This document shows positions 33,685 through 43,219 of a stretch of DNA of 64,000 nt, in pieces (within the stretch, counting starts at the first letter, position 1; every line of letters begins with the position of its first letter). Under the pieces are notes generated by a model, which was not told where the DNA came from, searched no databases, and saw only the letters and a program-made list of their open reading frames with translations. The position numbers were made by a program, and so were the translations under genes. The stretch is taken from positions 105,859 through 169,858 of the forward strand of contig JAUXPH010000045.1 of assembly GCA_030683995.1 (NCBI GenBank), read 5' to 3'. This stretch comes from Lutibacter sp. GTDB lineage: Bacteria; Bacteroidota; Bacteroidia; Flavobacteriales; Flavobacteriaceae.

Positions 33685-34764
33685 ATGAATTTTACACAAA
33701 TGATTATTCCATTAAACATCACAAAAACAATCTCAGATTGGATTTATTCAATAATGCCAGAAACCGCGGCAAGTTATACCATTATGGTTATCATTGCGGT
33801 TGCTTACTTGGCGTTATTCGCTGTAGCAGGTTTGTATTTAGTGCTTCTAGAACGTAAAGTTGCCGCTTGGTTTCAATTGCGTATTGGACCAAACAGGGTT
33901 GGCCCCTGGGGACTTCTGCAAACCATGGCCGATGCTTTAAAACTGGTTTCAAAAGAATTGACAAGCACCATAAAAATCGATAAATTTTTATACAATTTAG
34001 CGCCTTATTTTGTGATTGTTTCCGCATTAATGGCGATGGCTGTTTTTCCGTTTTCAGAACAATTTCAGGCATTCGACATTAATATTGGAGTCTTTTTCTT
34101 AATTGCAATATCATCAATAGGCGTTATCGGAATTCTGTTGGCAGGTTGGTCGAGCAACAACAAATACGCTTTAATTGGCGCTATGAGAAGCGGCTTGCAA
34201 ACCATCAGTTATGAATTATCGGTTGGGCTTTCCATTTTAACCATGGTATTGTTAACGGGTACTTTGCAACTTTCAGAAATAATAGAAGCGCAACGCACCG
34301 GAGGATGGCTTATTTTACAAGGCCATGTTCCATCAATAATCGCTTTTATGATTTTTATGGTTGCAGGAACAGCCGAAACAAACCGAGCGCCATTTGATTT
34401 GGTGGAAGCTGAATCGGAATTGGGAGCAGGTTTCCATACAGAATATTCGGGAATGAAATTCGCCTATTTTTTCTTGGCAGAATTTATAAATATGTTTATC
34501 ATCTCTTCCATCGCTGTGGTCTTATTTTTTGGAGGCTGGTTATCTCCTTTCGGAATCACAGAAAATATTGCCTGGTTTCCTCAAGTATTCTGGTTTATAA
34601 TTAAAGTTTTGGGACTCATATTTTTGATGATGTGGTTTAGATGGACTTTCCCGAGATTAAGAGTAGACCAATTATTAACCCTCGAATGGAAATATTTATT
34701 GCCTTTAAATTTGATGAATATCGTGTTGATGGCAATTGTGATATGGCTGAACTGGACAATTTAA
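33685..34764 (+). CDS. nuoH: NADH-quinone oxidoreductase-type subunit H
   Basis: 359 residues, about eight membrane helices. 'RIGPNRVGPWGLLQTMADAL' near residue 70 and 'ETNRAPFDLVEAESELGAG' near residue 230 form the quinone entry chamber; charged residues of the E-channel are visible. It couples quinone reduction to the proton pumps. It directly follows nuoD, which shows the loss of nuoEFG from the operon. Confidence 0.96.
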   Translation: MNFTQMIIPLNITKTISDWIYSIMPETAASYTIMVIIAVAYLALFAVAGLYLVLLERKVAAWFQLRIGPNRVGPWGLLQTMADALKLVSKELTSTIKIDKFLYNLAPYFVIVSALMAMAVFPFSEQFQAFDINIGVFFLIAISSIGVIGILLAGWSSNNKYALIGAMRSGLQTISYELSVGLSILTMVLLTGTLQLSEIIEAQRTGGWLILQGHVPSIIAFMIFMVAGTAETNRAPFDLVEAESELGAGFHTEYSGMKFAYFFLAEFINMFIISSIAVVLFFGGWLSPFGITENIAWFPQVFWFIIKVLGLIFLMMWFRWTFPRLRVDQLLTLEWKYLLPLNLMNIVLMAIVIWLNWTI

Positions 34765-34783
34765 TAAATGAAATGCACCTAAA

Positions 34784-35260
34784 ATGAGTTATTTTTCAGA
34801 TATATATAAAGGAATAAAAACCTTGCTGACAGGAATGTCGGTTACAGGGGGCTATTTTATTCGCGCACGAAAAGGCGCTATTACGCAACAATATCCCGAC
34901 AACCGGGAAACCCTTAAAATGTTTGATCGTTTTAGAGGTGAAGTGGTAATGCCGCACAATGCCGACAACCGTCATTATTGTACCGGTTGCCAATCTTGCG
35001 AAATCGCTTGTCCGAATGGTTCCATAGAAATTATTTGGGACAGGGCGGTTGACCCGGAAACAGGAAAAAAGAAGAAAAAAATAGACAAACACATTTACCA
35101 TTTATCGATGTGTACGATGTGTGGTTTGTGCATTGAAGCTTGTCCGACCGACGCCATTGTTTGGGCTCCGAATTTTGAGAATTCTGTGTATGACAGAAGT
35201 AAATTAACTAAAATTTTAAACCAACCAGGTTCATCTGTTTTAGACGGAATAGAAGATTAA
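34784..35260 (+). CDS. nuoI: NADH-quinone oxidoreductase-type subunit I (2x[4Fe-4S])
   Basis: 158 residues. Two cluster motifs are seen: 'CTGCQSCEIACP' near residue 66 and 'CTMCGLCIEACP' near residue 109. They bind clusters N6a and N6b, which pass electrons to N2 in NuoB. Without NuoEFG this is the outermost iron-sulfur subunit and the probable docking point for ferredoxin. A Lys-rich patch 'ETGKKKKKIDKH' lies between the two motifs and could attract an acidic ferredoxin. Confidence 0.95.
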   Translation: MSYFSDIYKGIKTLLTGMSVTGGYFIRARKGAITQQYPDNRETLKMFDRFRGEVVMPHNADNRHYCTGCQSCEIACPNGSIEIIWDRAVDPETGKKKKKIDKHIYHLSMCTMCGLCIEACPTDAIVWAPNFENSVYDRSKLTKILNQPGSSVLDGIED

Positions 35261-35264
35261 TATT

Positions 35265-35777
35265 ATGGAAACAATTATATTTTACATACTCGTAGCAATT
35301 ATTATTTTATTTGCCGTTGCTTCAGTAACCAGCAGAAAAATTTTAAGAGCAGTTATTTACTTGCTTTTTGTGCTGATAGGCATTGCCGGACTTTATTTTT
35401 TGGTTGATTACAATTTTTTAGCCGCCATTCAACTTACGGTTTATGGAGGCGGTATTATTGTGCTGTTCATTTTTGCCGTGTTGCTTATTCATCACGTTGA
35501 GTTAGAATTGGAAAAAACAGCATTAAAGAAAAAACTTATTGCCGGCGCTCTAAGCGCTGCGGGATTAGCTGTAACGCTTTGGGCAATTTCAACCTACCCT
35601 TTTCCGGTTACAGACACTTATACTTCCATCGAAGTTGCTGATATAGGTCTATTATTATTGAGTTATGAAGATGGCGGATTTATATTGCCGTTTGAAGTAA
35701 TCAGTGTGCTGTTGGTAGCCGTGATGATTGGCGCAATTGTAATTGCAAAAGGAAAAAAATTAACTGAAAATAACTAA
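35265..35777 (+). CDS. nuoJ: NADH-quinone oxidoreductase-type subunit J
   Basis: 170 residues, five membrane helices. 'DYNFLAAIQLTVYGGGIIVL' is the conserved third helix with the pi-bulge region. It helps to link quinone-site movement to the antiporter subunits. Four bases from nuoI and five from nuoK. Confidence 0.93.
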   Translation: METIIFYILVAIIILFAVASVTSRKILRAVIYLLFVLIGIAGLYFLVDYNFLAAIQLTVYGGGIIVLFIFAVLLIHHVELELEKTALKKKLIAGALSAAGLAVTLWAISTYPFPVTDTYTSIEVADIGLLLLSYEDGGFILPFEVISVLLVAVMIGAIVIAKGKKLTENN

Positions 35778-35782
35778 CTGAG

Positions 35783-36100
35783 ATGATCGCAGGAATTAGC
35801 ATTTACGATATTTTAACCCTCACAAGTATCTTATTTTTCATAGGAGTTTACGGGTTTTTCACAAGAGAAAACTTGATAACGGTATTGATGTCAGTTGAAT
35901 TGATTTTAAACGCTTCAGCCGTAAATTTTGTGTTGATCAACACTTATTTGTATCCGGATTTACTTCAGGGCGCTGTGTTTTCAATTTTTATAATTGCCTT
36001 GGCCGCTGCGGAAACAGCGTTGGCCATTGCCATTATTATCAACTTGTACAAACTCATTTACTCTGTTGAAGTGAAGGATACGGAAACGATGAAATATTAA
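35783..36100 (+). CDS. nuoK: NADH-quinone oxidoreductase-type subunit K
   Basis: 105 residues, three membrane helices. 'LMSVELILNASAVNFV' supplies the first conserved Glu and 'IALAAAETALAIAI' the second, both needed for proton transfer. The length is normal. A 48-base gap, the largest after nuoA, precedes nuoL. Confidence 0.95.
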   Translation: MIAGISIYDILTLTSILFFIGVYGFFTRENLITVLMSVELILNASAVNFVLINTYLYPDLLQGAVFSIFIIALAAAETALAIAIIINLYKLIYSVEVKDTETMKY

Positions 36101-36148
36101 CGGGTTTGGTTAAAAAAATAAATAGACAAAAAATTTAAATTATAAAAA

Positions 36149-38068
36149 ATGGATTTTAGTTATACCATATTAATTCCTCTGATTCCTTTAGCGCTATTTC
36201 TAATTTTGGGATTGTTCAGCAAAAAAATACCGGCTTCAATATCGGGTTGGTTAGGCTCATTGGGTTTAGGAACATCCTTTGCATTGTCATTATATACTGC
36301 ATACCATTATTTTATGGACGGCAAACTGGAAGGCGTTTATCAAACCTTTATTTATAAACAAACCTGGCTGGTATTTACCGATAAATTGCATATCGATTTA
36401 GGCGTCATGGTCGACCCAATCTCTGTGATGATGATGGTTGTAGTGACCTCCGTTTCTTTTATGGTTCATTTATACAGCCGAGGTTATATGCACGGAGATG
36501 ACGGTTATACCCGATTCTTCTCCTATTTGGCGCTGTTTAGCTTTTCGATGTTAGGATTGGTGATGGCGACTAACTTGTTTCAAATGTATATTTTTTGGGA
36601 ATTGGTTGGTGCTTCCTCATTTTTATTGATTGGTTATTATTACACAAAACCATCCGCAGTGGCCGCCGCGAAAAAAGCATTTATTGTAACGCGTTTTGCA
36701 GATTTGGGTTTTTTGATAGGAATCCTTTTAATCAGTTATTATACAGGGACTTTCGATTTTCAGGACTTAACTAGTCAGGAAGGAATGCTAATTGCCGGTT
36801 GGGGCGCTTCCGCATCCTTTATGGGATTGTCGGTGTTCACCTGGGGACTGATTTTAATTTATATGGGTGGTGTCGGTAAATCGGCCATGCTTCCTTTCCA
36901 TATTTGGTTACCGGATGCAATGGAAGGTCCAACACCAGTTTCAGCTTTAATTCACGCAGCAACCATGGTGGTTGCCGGTGTGTATTTAGTGGCGCGTTTA
37001 TTTCCGGCTTTCTATTTTGTGGATGGCGGATTTGCGTTGCAAGTCGTCGCTTATGTGGGCGCAATTTCGTCTTTGGTTGCCGCTTTAATTGCCATTACAC
37101 AAACAGACATAAAACGCATATTGGCATTTTCAACGATGTCTCAAATTGGTTATATGATGTTGGCATTGGGCGTTTCAAAATATGAAGGACACGAAGGCTT
37201 GGGTTATATGGCTTCTATGTTTCATTTGTTTACCCACGCAATGTTTAAAGCGTTGTTGTTCTTAGGTGCCGGTTCTGTGATTCACGCAGTTCACAGCAAC
37301 TATATGAAAGATATGGGAAGCTTAAGAAAGTATATGCCAATTACGCACATCACTTTTTTAATTGCAGCACTTTCTATTGCAGGATTTCCCGGATTCGCAG
37401 GTTTCTTCAGTAAAGATGAAATTTTAGTTGCGGCTTTCGAAAACAATAAACTTATTTATTACAGCAGTGTTTTAGTGGCAGGTTTAACCGCATTTTATAT
37501 GTTTAGATTGTACTTTAACATATTTTGGGGTGAAGACAGAAAATACAAACACACGCCCCACGAATCTCCGCTTTCAATGACCATTCCGCTGATCTTTTTA
37601 GCATTTATGAGTATCGCCGGCGGTTATATTCCTTTTAGTCAATTTGTGACTGCGGATTTGATGCCGTTTGAAGCACATTTAAATATTCCGTTAGCCGCTA
37701 TAGCTTCCTCAGTGGGAATTATAGGAATTATCATCGCCTTTATTTTCTATAAAAAACCAAGTGAATTGTCGAAAAAATTCTCAAATGCTTTTGGAGTGAT
37801 TTACACATTTATCTACAACAAACTTTATTTTGATGAATTGTACCTCTTCGTCACAAAGAAAATACTTTTTGGAATTGTCGCTTTTTCAGCCTCTTGGTTC
37901 GATAAAAATGTGGTGGATGGTTCTATGATTGGAATTGGAAATGTTACCGTTTCCGTTGCAAATAAAATTAAGGGAATGCAATCTGGTAAATTACAGGATT
38001 ATGCCATGTCATTTGTTGGCGGTATTGTGGTGATTGCGATGGTTGTTTTTTATATATGGATAAATTAA
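36149..38068 (+). CDS. nuoL: NADH-quinone oxidoreductase-type subunit L
   Basis: 639 residues, an antiporter-like subunit with about 16 helices. 'WELVGASSFLLIGYYY' holds the conserved Glu; 'LPDAMEGPTPVSALIHAATM' and 'HLFTHAMFKALLFLGAGS' carry the pump Lys/His residues. The C-terminal extension is the lateral helix (HL) that runs along the membrane arm. It is complete in length. Confidence 0.96.
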   Translation: MDFSYTILIPLIPLALFLILGLFSKKIPASISGWLGSLGLGTSFALSLYTAYHYFMDGKLEGVYQTFIYKQTWLVFTDKLHIDLGVMVDPISVMMMVVVTSVSFMVHLYSRGYMHGDDGYTRFFSYLALFSFSMLGLVMATNLFQMYIFWELVGASSFLLIGYYYTKPSAVAAAKKAFIVTRFADLGFLIGILLISYYTGTFDFQDLTSQEGMLIAGWGASASFMGLSVFTWGLILIYMGGVGKSAMLPFHIWLPDAMEGPTPVSALIHAATMVVAGVYLVARLFPAFYFVDGGFALQVVAYVGAISSLVAALIAITQTDIKRILAFSTMSQIGYMMLALGVSKYEGHEGLGYMASMFHLFTHAMFKALLFLGAGSVIHAVHSNYMKDMGSLRKYMPITHITFLIAALSIAGFPGFAGFFSKDEILVAAFENNKLIYYSSVLVAGLTAFYMFRLYFNIFWGEDRKYKHTPHESPLSMTIPLIFLAFMSIAGGYIPFSQFVTADLMPFEAHLNIPLAAIASSVGIIGIIIAFIFYKKPSELSKKFSNAFGVIYTFIYNKLYFDELYLFVTKKILFGIVAFSASWFDKNVVDGSMIGIGNVTVSVANKIKGMQSGKLQDYAMSFVGGIVVIAMVVFYIWIN

Positions 38069-38077
38069 ATTAATACA

Positions 38078-39568
38078 ATGGATATTTTATCACTTTTTGT
38101 AGTAGTACCGGTTTTAATTGTTTTGGCTTTATCATTTTTTGCCAAAGACTTAAAACAAGCCAGATTGATATCGGTAGTAGGAATGGGAATTCAGTTTGCC
38201 ATGTCCATCAACTTAATTTTTGCTTACTTAAAAGAAAGGGCTGTAAATACCGGCATTATGGTTTTTACCAAAGATGTTGTTTGGTATGAAACTTTTAATA
38301 TTCATTACAGTATTGGTGTCGATGCCATTTCGGTGGTGATGATTGCCTTAACAGCTGTTGTGCTATTGGCCGGTATCTTTATTTCCTGGAAAATAGACGA
38401 TTTGCCTAAAGAATTTTTTATATCGCTCATCGCTTTGTCATCGGGTGTTTTTGGTTTCTTTATTTCAACCGACTTGTTTACGATGTTCGTGTTTTATGAA
38501 ATAGCCGTGATACCGATGTATTTGCTGATAGGTATATGGGGCTCTGGGCCAAAAGAACATTCGGCGATGAAATTAACCTTGATGTTAATGGGTGCTTCTG
38601 CCGTTTTATCCGTTGGAATATTGGGTATTTATTTCAATTCCAATGCCGATGGAGGTGCTTTAACCTTTAACATTTTTGAAATAGCGCAAGTCAACATTCC
38701 TGAAGCTGCACAAAACATATTTTTTCCATTGACATTTATTGGATTTGCGGTTATCGGAGCTTTGTTTCCATTTCATACCTGGTCACCATCCGGTCACGCT
38801 TCCGCACCAACCGCTGTTTCTATGTTACACGCAGGTGTGCTGATGAAATTAGGAGGTTACGGTGTATTTAGAATCGCTATGTATTTATTGCCTGTAGGCG
38901 CTTTAAACTGGTCCGATTTTTTCTTGGTCTTGGCCGCTTTCGGTGTTATTTACGGAGCCTTCGGTGCCATTATGCAAAAAGATTTAAAATATGTGAATGC
39001 TTACGCATCTGTAAGCCACTTGTCTTTGGTTTTATTTGCTTTGTTGATGTACAATAAAACAGCTTGGACAGGTGCGATTATCCAATCATTGTCGCACGGT
39101 TTGTTAACCGCTATGTTCTTTGCTTTAATCGGAATGGTTTATGGAAGAACGCATACAAGGGAAATCACAAAATTGGGTGGTATTATGAAAGTACTGCCAT
39201 TTATAGGCGCCATTTATGTCATTACCGGTTTGGCTTATTTAGGTTTGCCGGGCTTTAGTGGTTTTGTGGCTGAAATGACGATTTTTGTCGGTGCTTTTCA
39301 ACATCCTGATATGTTCCGAAGAATTTTGACCATTGTGGTGGTTTCTTCCATTGTTGTAACAGCTGTATATATTTTAAGAATGGTGGGCAAAATTATGATG
39401 GGACCTTTATCTAATGAGGAATATAAAGATTTGCCAAAAGCGACCTGGTTTGAAAAAACCGGATTGATTTTATTGCTGATACCGGTTGTTATGATTGGTG
39501 TTTTGCCATTGGGTTTAAGTGAAATGTTAAAAGAAAGTATCCAACCATTTTTGGAAAGGTTATTATAA
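38078..39568 (+). CDS. nuoM: NADH-quinone oxidoreductase-type subunit M
   Basis: 496 residues, second antiporter-like subunit. 'FYEIAVIPMYLLIGIWG' contains the pump Glu; 'AFHTWSPSGHASAPTAVS'-like sequence (here beginning 'FPFHTWSP') and 'LMKLGGYGVFRI' carry the channel Lys. All is typical. Nine bases behind nuoL. Confidence 0.96.
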   Translation: MDILSLFVVVPVLIVLALSFFAKDLKQARLISVVGMGIQFAMSINLIFAYLKERAVNTGIMVFTKDVVWYETFNIHYSIGVDAISVVMIALTAVVLLAGIFISWKIDDLPKEFFISLIALSSGVFGFFISTDLFTMFVFYEIAVIPMYLLIGIWGSGPKEHSAMKLTLMLMGASAVLSVGILGIYFNSNADGGALTFNIFEIAQVNIPEAAQNIFFPLTFIGFAVIGALFPFHTWSPSGHASAPTAVSMLHAGVLMKLGGYGVFRIAMYLLPVGALNWSDFFLVLAAFGVIYGAFGAIMQKDLKYVNAYASVSHLSLVLFALLMYNKTAWTGAIIQSLSHGLLTAMFFALIGMVYGRTHTREITKLGGIMKVLPFIGAIYVITGLAYLGLPGFSGFVAEMTIFVGAFQHPDMFRRILTIVVVSSIVVTAVYILRMVGKIMMGPLSNEEYKDLPKATWFEKTGLILLLIPVVMIGVLPLGLSEMLKESIQPFLERLL

Positions 39569-39580
39569 AAATCAAATAAA

Positions 39581-41011
39581 ATGAATTTAGAAAGTTTTCT
39601 ATTAATGCGCTCGGAAATAGGGTTATTGGCAATTTTAATATTGTTAATCATCTTCGAAATATTTTCTAACAAAAAACAAAAAGCAGCGGTCATCCCTTTT
39701 GCACTGGTTTTATTGGCAATCAATACCGCGCTTGGTTTTCTGCCATTGGCTTCGGGTGAATTGTTTGGCGGCATGTTTAAAACAAATGCGCTGTTGTATT
39801 TCTTTAAAACAACTTTAAGTTTGGGCGTTTTAATTTTATTGCTGCAATCGGCCGACTGGCTGAAAGAAAAAGTGGTCGATGAAAACAAAGCATCTGAATT
39901 TTTTATGCTGATCATTTCATCCCTTCTCGGAACATATTTTATGATTTCCGCAGGTGATTTTTTAATGTTTTACCTTGGTTTGGAATTGGCGACACTTCCT
40001 GTTGCCGCTTTAGTGGCTTATGATACTTATAAAAGAGTTTCTGCTGAAGGTGCCGTTAAATATATTTTATCTTCGGCATTGGCTTCCGGAGCTGCATTAT
40101 TTGGTATTTCCTTATTGTATGCAACTACCGGAACCATTTATTTTGATTCGATGGCCGAAATATTGACAAGTTCTAACTTATCCATTTTAGCGTTTGTGTT
40201 TTTCTTTTCGGGATTGGCATTTAAAATCTCCTTGGCGCCATTTCATTTTTGGACGGCCGATGTTTATGAAGGCGCGCCTATTAATGTCGCTTCCTATTTG
40301 TCGGTAATTTCAAAAGGAGCCGCGGCTCTTATTTTAATGATTCTTTTATTCACGGTCTTTAAACCATTAATTGAGGTTTGGCACAAAATAATTTATATTG
40401 TAATTATTGCCACCATGTTTATTGGTAACCTGTTTGCGATACGGCAACAAAATTTGAAACGTTTCTTGGCCTATTCATCTATTGCACAGGCCGGTTTTAT
40501 ATTGTTGGGCTTAATGTCGGTTGACAATTTAGGAACCGCAACCATCGTTTATTTTGTGGCTGTTTATATTTTCTCAAATTTAGGCGCTTTTGGCGTTGTT
40601 CAGGCGATTTCTTCTTTTTCAAACAAGGAAAACATCAACGATTATGAAGGACTTTACCGAACCAATCCTAAATTGAGTTTGTTAATGATGTTGGCATTGT
40701 TTTCATTGGCAGGTATTCCGCCATTGGCCGGTTTCTTTGGTAAATTCTTTTTGTATACCGCAGCCGCAAGTCAAGGTTATTACATCCTCGTATTTATTGC
40801 GGTGGTAAACGCCACCATTTCACTGTACTATTATTTATTGGTGGTAAGAGCGATGTTTTTAAGACAAAGCGATACTGCAATTCCGTATTTCAGAAGTCCG
40901 GTTTATATGCGTTTGGGGTTGATTTTGGCCGCAATCGGTATTTTAGTGGCTGGGGTTTACAGCCCAATTTATGATTATATATTTTCAATTAGCAATACAT
41001 TTTTAAATTAA
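39581..41011 (+). CDS. nuoN: NADH-quinone oxidoreductase-type subunit N
   Basis: 476 residues, third antiporter-like subunit. 'YLGLELATLPVAALVAYD' has the conserved Glu, and 'APFHFWTADVYEGAP' with 'LKRFLAYSSIAQAGF' are family motifs. It completes the three-pump membrane arm. A small gene of unknown function follows after six bases and is very likely in the same transcript. Confidence 0.96.
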   Translation: MNLESFLLMRSEIGLLAILILLIIFEIFSNKKQKAAVIPFALVLLAINTALGFLPLASGELFGGMFKTNALLYFFKTTLSLGVLILLLQSADWLKEKVVDENKASEFFMLIISSLLGTYFMISAGDFLMFYLGLELATLPVAALVAYDTYKRVSAEGAVKYILSSALASGAALFGISLLYATTGTIYFDSMAEILTSSNLSILAFVFFFSGLAFKISLAPFHFWTADVYEGAPINVASYLSVISKGAAALILMILLFTVFKPLIEVWHKIIYIVIIATMFIGNLFAIRQQNLKRFLAYSSIAQAGFILLGLMSVDNLGTATIVYFVAVYIFSNLGAFGVVQAISSFSNKENINDYEGLYRTNPKLSLLMMLALFSLAGIPPLAGFFGKFFLYTAAASQGYYILVFIAVVNATISLYYYLLVVRAMFLRQSDTAIPYFRSPVYMRLGLILAAIGILVAGVYSPIYDYIFSISNTFLN

Positions 41012-41017
41012 GAAACT

Positions 41018-41344
41018 ATGGGACTTGGAGGAAATCATTTATTTGGAAGCATCGGCGAAACAAGAGTTACTTTTGTTGAAAAAGGTGTGGATGAAAACCG
41101 TAGGGATTTTTTAAAAAACCTGTTGGAAGTAAACGGCTTTGAAGTTGTTATTGAAGAAGACAAAATAAAAACGGAAGGCGATCCGCAACTGTACACCGTT
41201 GCGGTAACAGATATGACTTTTAATCCCACTGTTTGGGTTTTTCAACGCAGACTTAAAACGGCAGACGGCAGATTAGTAACGCAGGATTACTGGAACCAAA
41301 AAACCGAAGGTACTGATCCGCACTACTGGAATTATGCTAAATAA
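41018..41344 (+). CDS. Small protein of unknown function behind nuoN
   Basis: 108 residues, soluble, no signal peptide or membrane helix. It starts 'MGLGGNHLFGSIGETRVTFV' and has a middle alpha/beta segment 'FLKNLLEVNGFEVVIEED' and a C-terminus rich in aromatic residues ('DYWNQKTEGTDPHYWNYAK'). I do not recognise a named family. Six bases behind nuoN and on the same strand, it is presumably expressed with the complex. It might be an accessory or assembly factor, or a cap on the arm exposed by absence of NuoEFG; this is inference. Its last eight bases overlap the convergent glycosyltransferase gene. Confidence 0.8.
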   Translation: MGLGGNHLFGSIGETRVTFVEKGVDENRRDFLKNLLEVNGFEVVIEEDKIKTEGDPQLYTVAVTDMTFNPTVWVFQRRLKTADGRLVTQDYWNQKTEGTDPHYWNYAK

Positions 41345-42356
41345 TTTTAGACAATTGCACTATTTCTTCTGCAATAAAATCGAATAAAACAGTATCCACT
41401 ATTTGTTGTGTTTCATTGGGAAATTGAAGTTCAACAATTGCAGAACTTTCAATCCAATCTTCAATTTTGGAAATGTGTTTCTTTTTTAAGGCTTTTAAAA
41501 CAGGAACGCCTAATTCTTCCAGAGCTTTTGCGTTAAAATGTTGCTCGTATTGATTTTTCATAGGAATAACCATTAATTTCTTTTTTAAATAAATGGCTTC
41601 CGCAGGCGTTTCAAAACCTGCTCCGCACAATATTCCAGTACAAGACGCCAAGCTTTTTTCAAATTTTTTACTGTTGATTGGCTTTATGTAAACATTCTTT
41701 TTTTGATAATAAATTTGTGTTTCTTTAGAGAAAACTTTCCATTTAACGCCTTTAATTTTCGAAAGGACCGCAATGATATTTTCATCAGAATAAGCAGGCA
41801 AATAAACAGTGTAATGATCTTTTACGCTTCGTTTTAGCAACCTGATGTCACTTCTGATAATTGGCGTGTAAACCTTATCATTGTATTTTTTAAAATGAAA
41901 ACCATAATTGAGCGTACACCTTGCGTAGTTTTTTATCAGAAAACTGCCAATCAAATCAATATAAGAAGGCTTGGGCACATTTTTAGAATACAATGCGCTT
42001 TGATGACTTAAAGAAACGCATTTTACCCCTTTAAAAAAACAGGCCCAGGCAGATATTGGTTCAAAATCATTGATCACCAAATCGTAATCTGTAACCGGAC
42101 AGCTGATAATTTCTTTAATTACGCTGGCAACAGAATTTCTTTTAAATGTCTTCATTAAATCAATCCCCCCGTTTTTGCCAAAATAAAAACTCAGTCCTTT
42201 ATAAACATAATCAACATTGTACGGCAAAACAATATCGGCTTGTGTTCCACTAATTAAAATATCAACCTGAGCACGTTTTAAAAGCGCCGGAATAATTTCT
42301 TTCGCCCTGCTTAAATGTCCATTTCCGGTACCTTGTATGGCGTATAATATTTTCAT
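41337..42356 (-). CDS. Glycosyltransferase, MurG-like (GT28-type fold)
   Basis: 339 residues. The N-terminus has a Gly-rich donor/acceptor loop 'IQGTGNGHLSRAKEI', and the C-terminal domain has 'LCGAGFETPAEAIYLKKKL', the usual GT-B nucleotide-sugar site. It should transfer a sugar to a lipid or glycan at the cytosolic face of the inner membrane; the acceptor is unknown. Its start touches the end of the LpxH-like gene, so the two are coupled and may act in one envelope lipid pathway. Confidence 0.82.
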   Translation of the reverse strand: MKILYAIQGTGNGHLSRAKEIIPALLKRAQVDILISGTQADIVLPYNVDYVYKGLSFYFGKNGGIDLMKTFKRNSVASVIKEIISCPVTDYDLVINDFEPISAWACFFKGVKCVSLSHQSALYSKNVPKPSYIDLIGSFLIKNYARCTLNYGFHFKKYNDKVYTPIIRSDIRLLKRSVKDHYTVYLPAYSDENIIAVLSKIKGVKWKVFSKETQIYYQKKNVYIKPINSKKFEKSLASCTGILCGAGFETPAEAIYLKKKLMVIPMKNQYEQHFNAKALEELGVPVLKALKKKHISKIEDWIESSAIVELQFPNETQQIVDTVLFDFIAEEIVQLSKII

Positions 42357-43219
42357 TAAAATTTAAAATTAAAGTCCGCCATTAATTGTCCGAACAATTC
42401 CTTTGCAGTTTGGTCAATGGAATCAACCACTGCTAATTCACCTGCCATTTCCTCTTTTAGATAATGAAAATCTTCATATTTATAAATGCTCCACTGTTTG
42501 TTGTTATATTCCAAAGCGGTTAAATTCTCCACCCAATCGCCTGAATTTAAATACATCACACTTCCTTTATTGTTGACAACTTCTTTAATTATTGGTTGGT
42601 GAATATGGCCACAAACCACATAATCAAATTGATTGTCTATGGCGATTGTTGTAACTGTTTCTTCAAAATTATTGATGAATTTGATGGCGGATTTTACGCT
42701 GTTCTTAATTTTTTTGGACAAGGAAACTTTTTCTTTTCCGAAAAAATGACTGATATTATTAACGGCTCGGTTGATTAGTATTAGAAAATCGTAACCAATG
42801 GCGCCTAATTTTGCCAGCCATTTTGCATGTTTTATGGAAATGTCAAAAACATCGCCGTGAAAAAACCAAGCATTTTTACCGTCCAATTCCAGCACCACTT
42901 TATTTTTAATTGAAAATGTGCCCATATTAAAATCGACAAATTTTCGAAACATTTCATCGTGATTACCAGTAATATAATGAACCTCTTTTCCTTCTGAAAT
43001 CCAACCCATAATATATTTCAGGACTTTCATATGCGATTTTGGCCAATAGCGCTTGCTAAATTGCCAAATATCAATAATGTCTCCATTTAAAATTACAATA
43101 GACGGATTGATGCTTTTTAAATAGGAAAACAATTCTTTGGCGTGGCAGCCATAGGTTCCTAAATGTACATCGGAAATAACAACAACTTCAACACTTCTTT
43201 TCTTCTTGAAAGAATTCAC
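42356..43219 (-). CDS. LpxH-like metallophosphoesterase (UDP-2,3-diacylglucosamine pyrophosphatase family)
   Basis: 287 residues with the full two-metal calcineurin-like set: 'DVHLG', 'NGDIIDIW', 'GNHDE', 'HGDVFD' and 'CGHIHQP'. LpxH cleaves UDP-2,3-diacylglucosamine to lipid X in lipid A synthesis. Bacteroidota often have several homologues, so this copy may act on another lipid pyrophosphate. One-base overlap with the glycosyltransferase gene downstream on the same strand supports joint function. A 287-base gene-free region lies upstream, facing the GH16-like gene. Confidence 0.85.
   Translation of the reverse strand: MNSFKKKRSVEVVVISDVHLGTYGCHAKELFSYLKSINPSIVILNGDIIDIWQFSKRYWPKSHMKVLKYIMGWISEGKEVHYITGNHDEMFRKFVDFNMGTFSIKNKVVLELDGKNAWFFHGDVFDISIKHAKWLAKLGAIGYDFLILINRAVNNISHFFGKEKVSLSKKIKNSVKSAIKFINNFEETVTTIAIDNQFDYVVCGHIHQPIIKEVVNNKGSVMYLNSGDWVENLTALEYNNKQWSIYKYEDFHYLKEEMAGELAVVDSIDQTAKELFGQLMADFNFKF

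Noticed and set aside
39298..39915. 205-codon minus-strand frame across nuoM/nuoN
   Set aside because: It is antisense to two clear nuo genes, Asn/Lys/Ser-rich, without promoter or family match.
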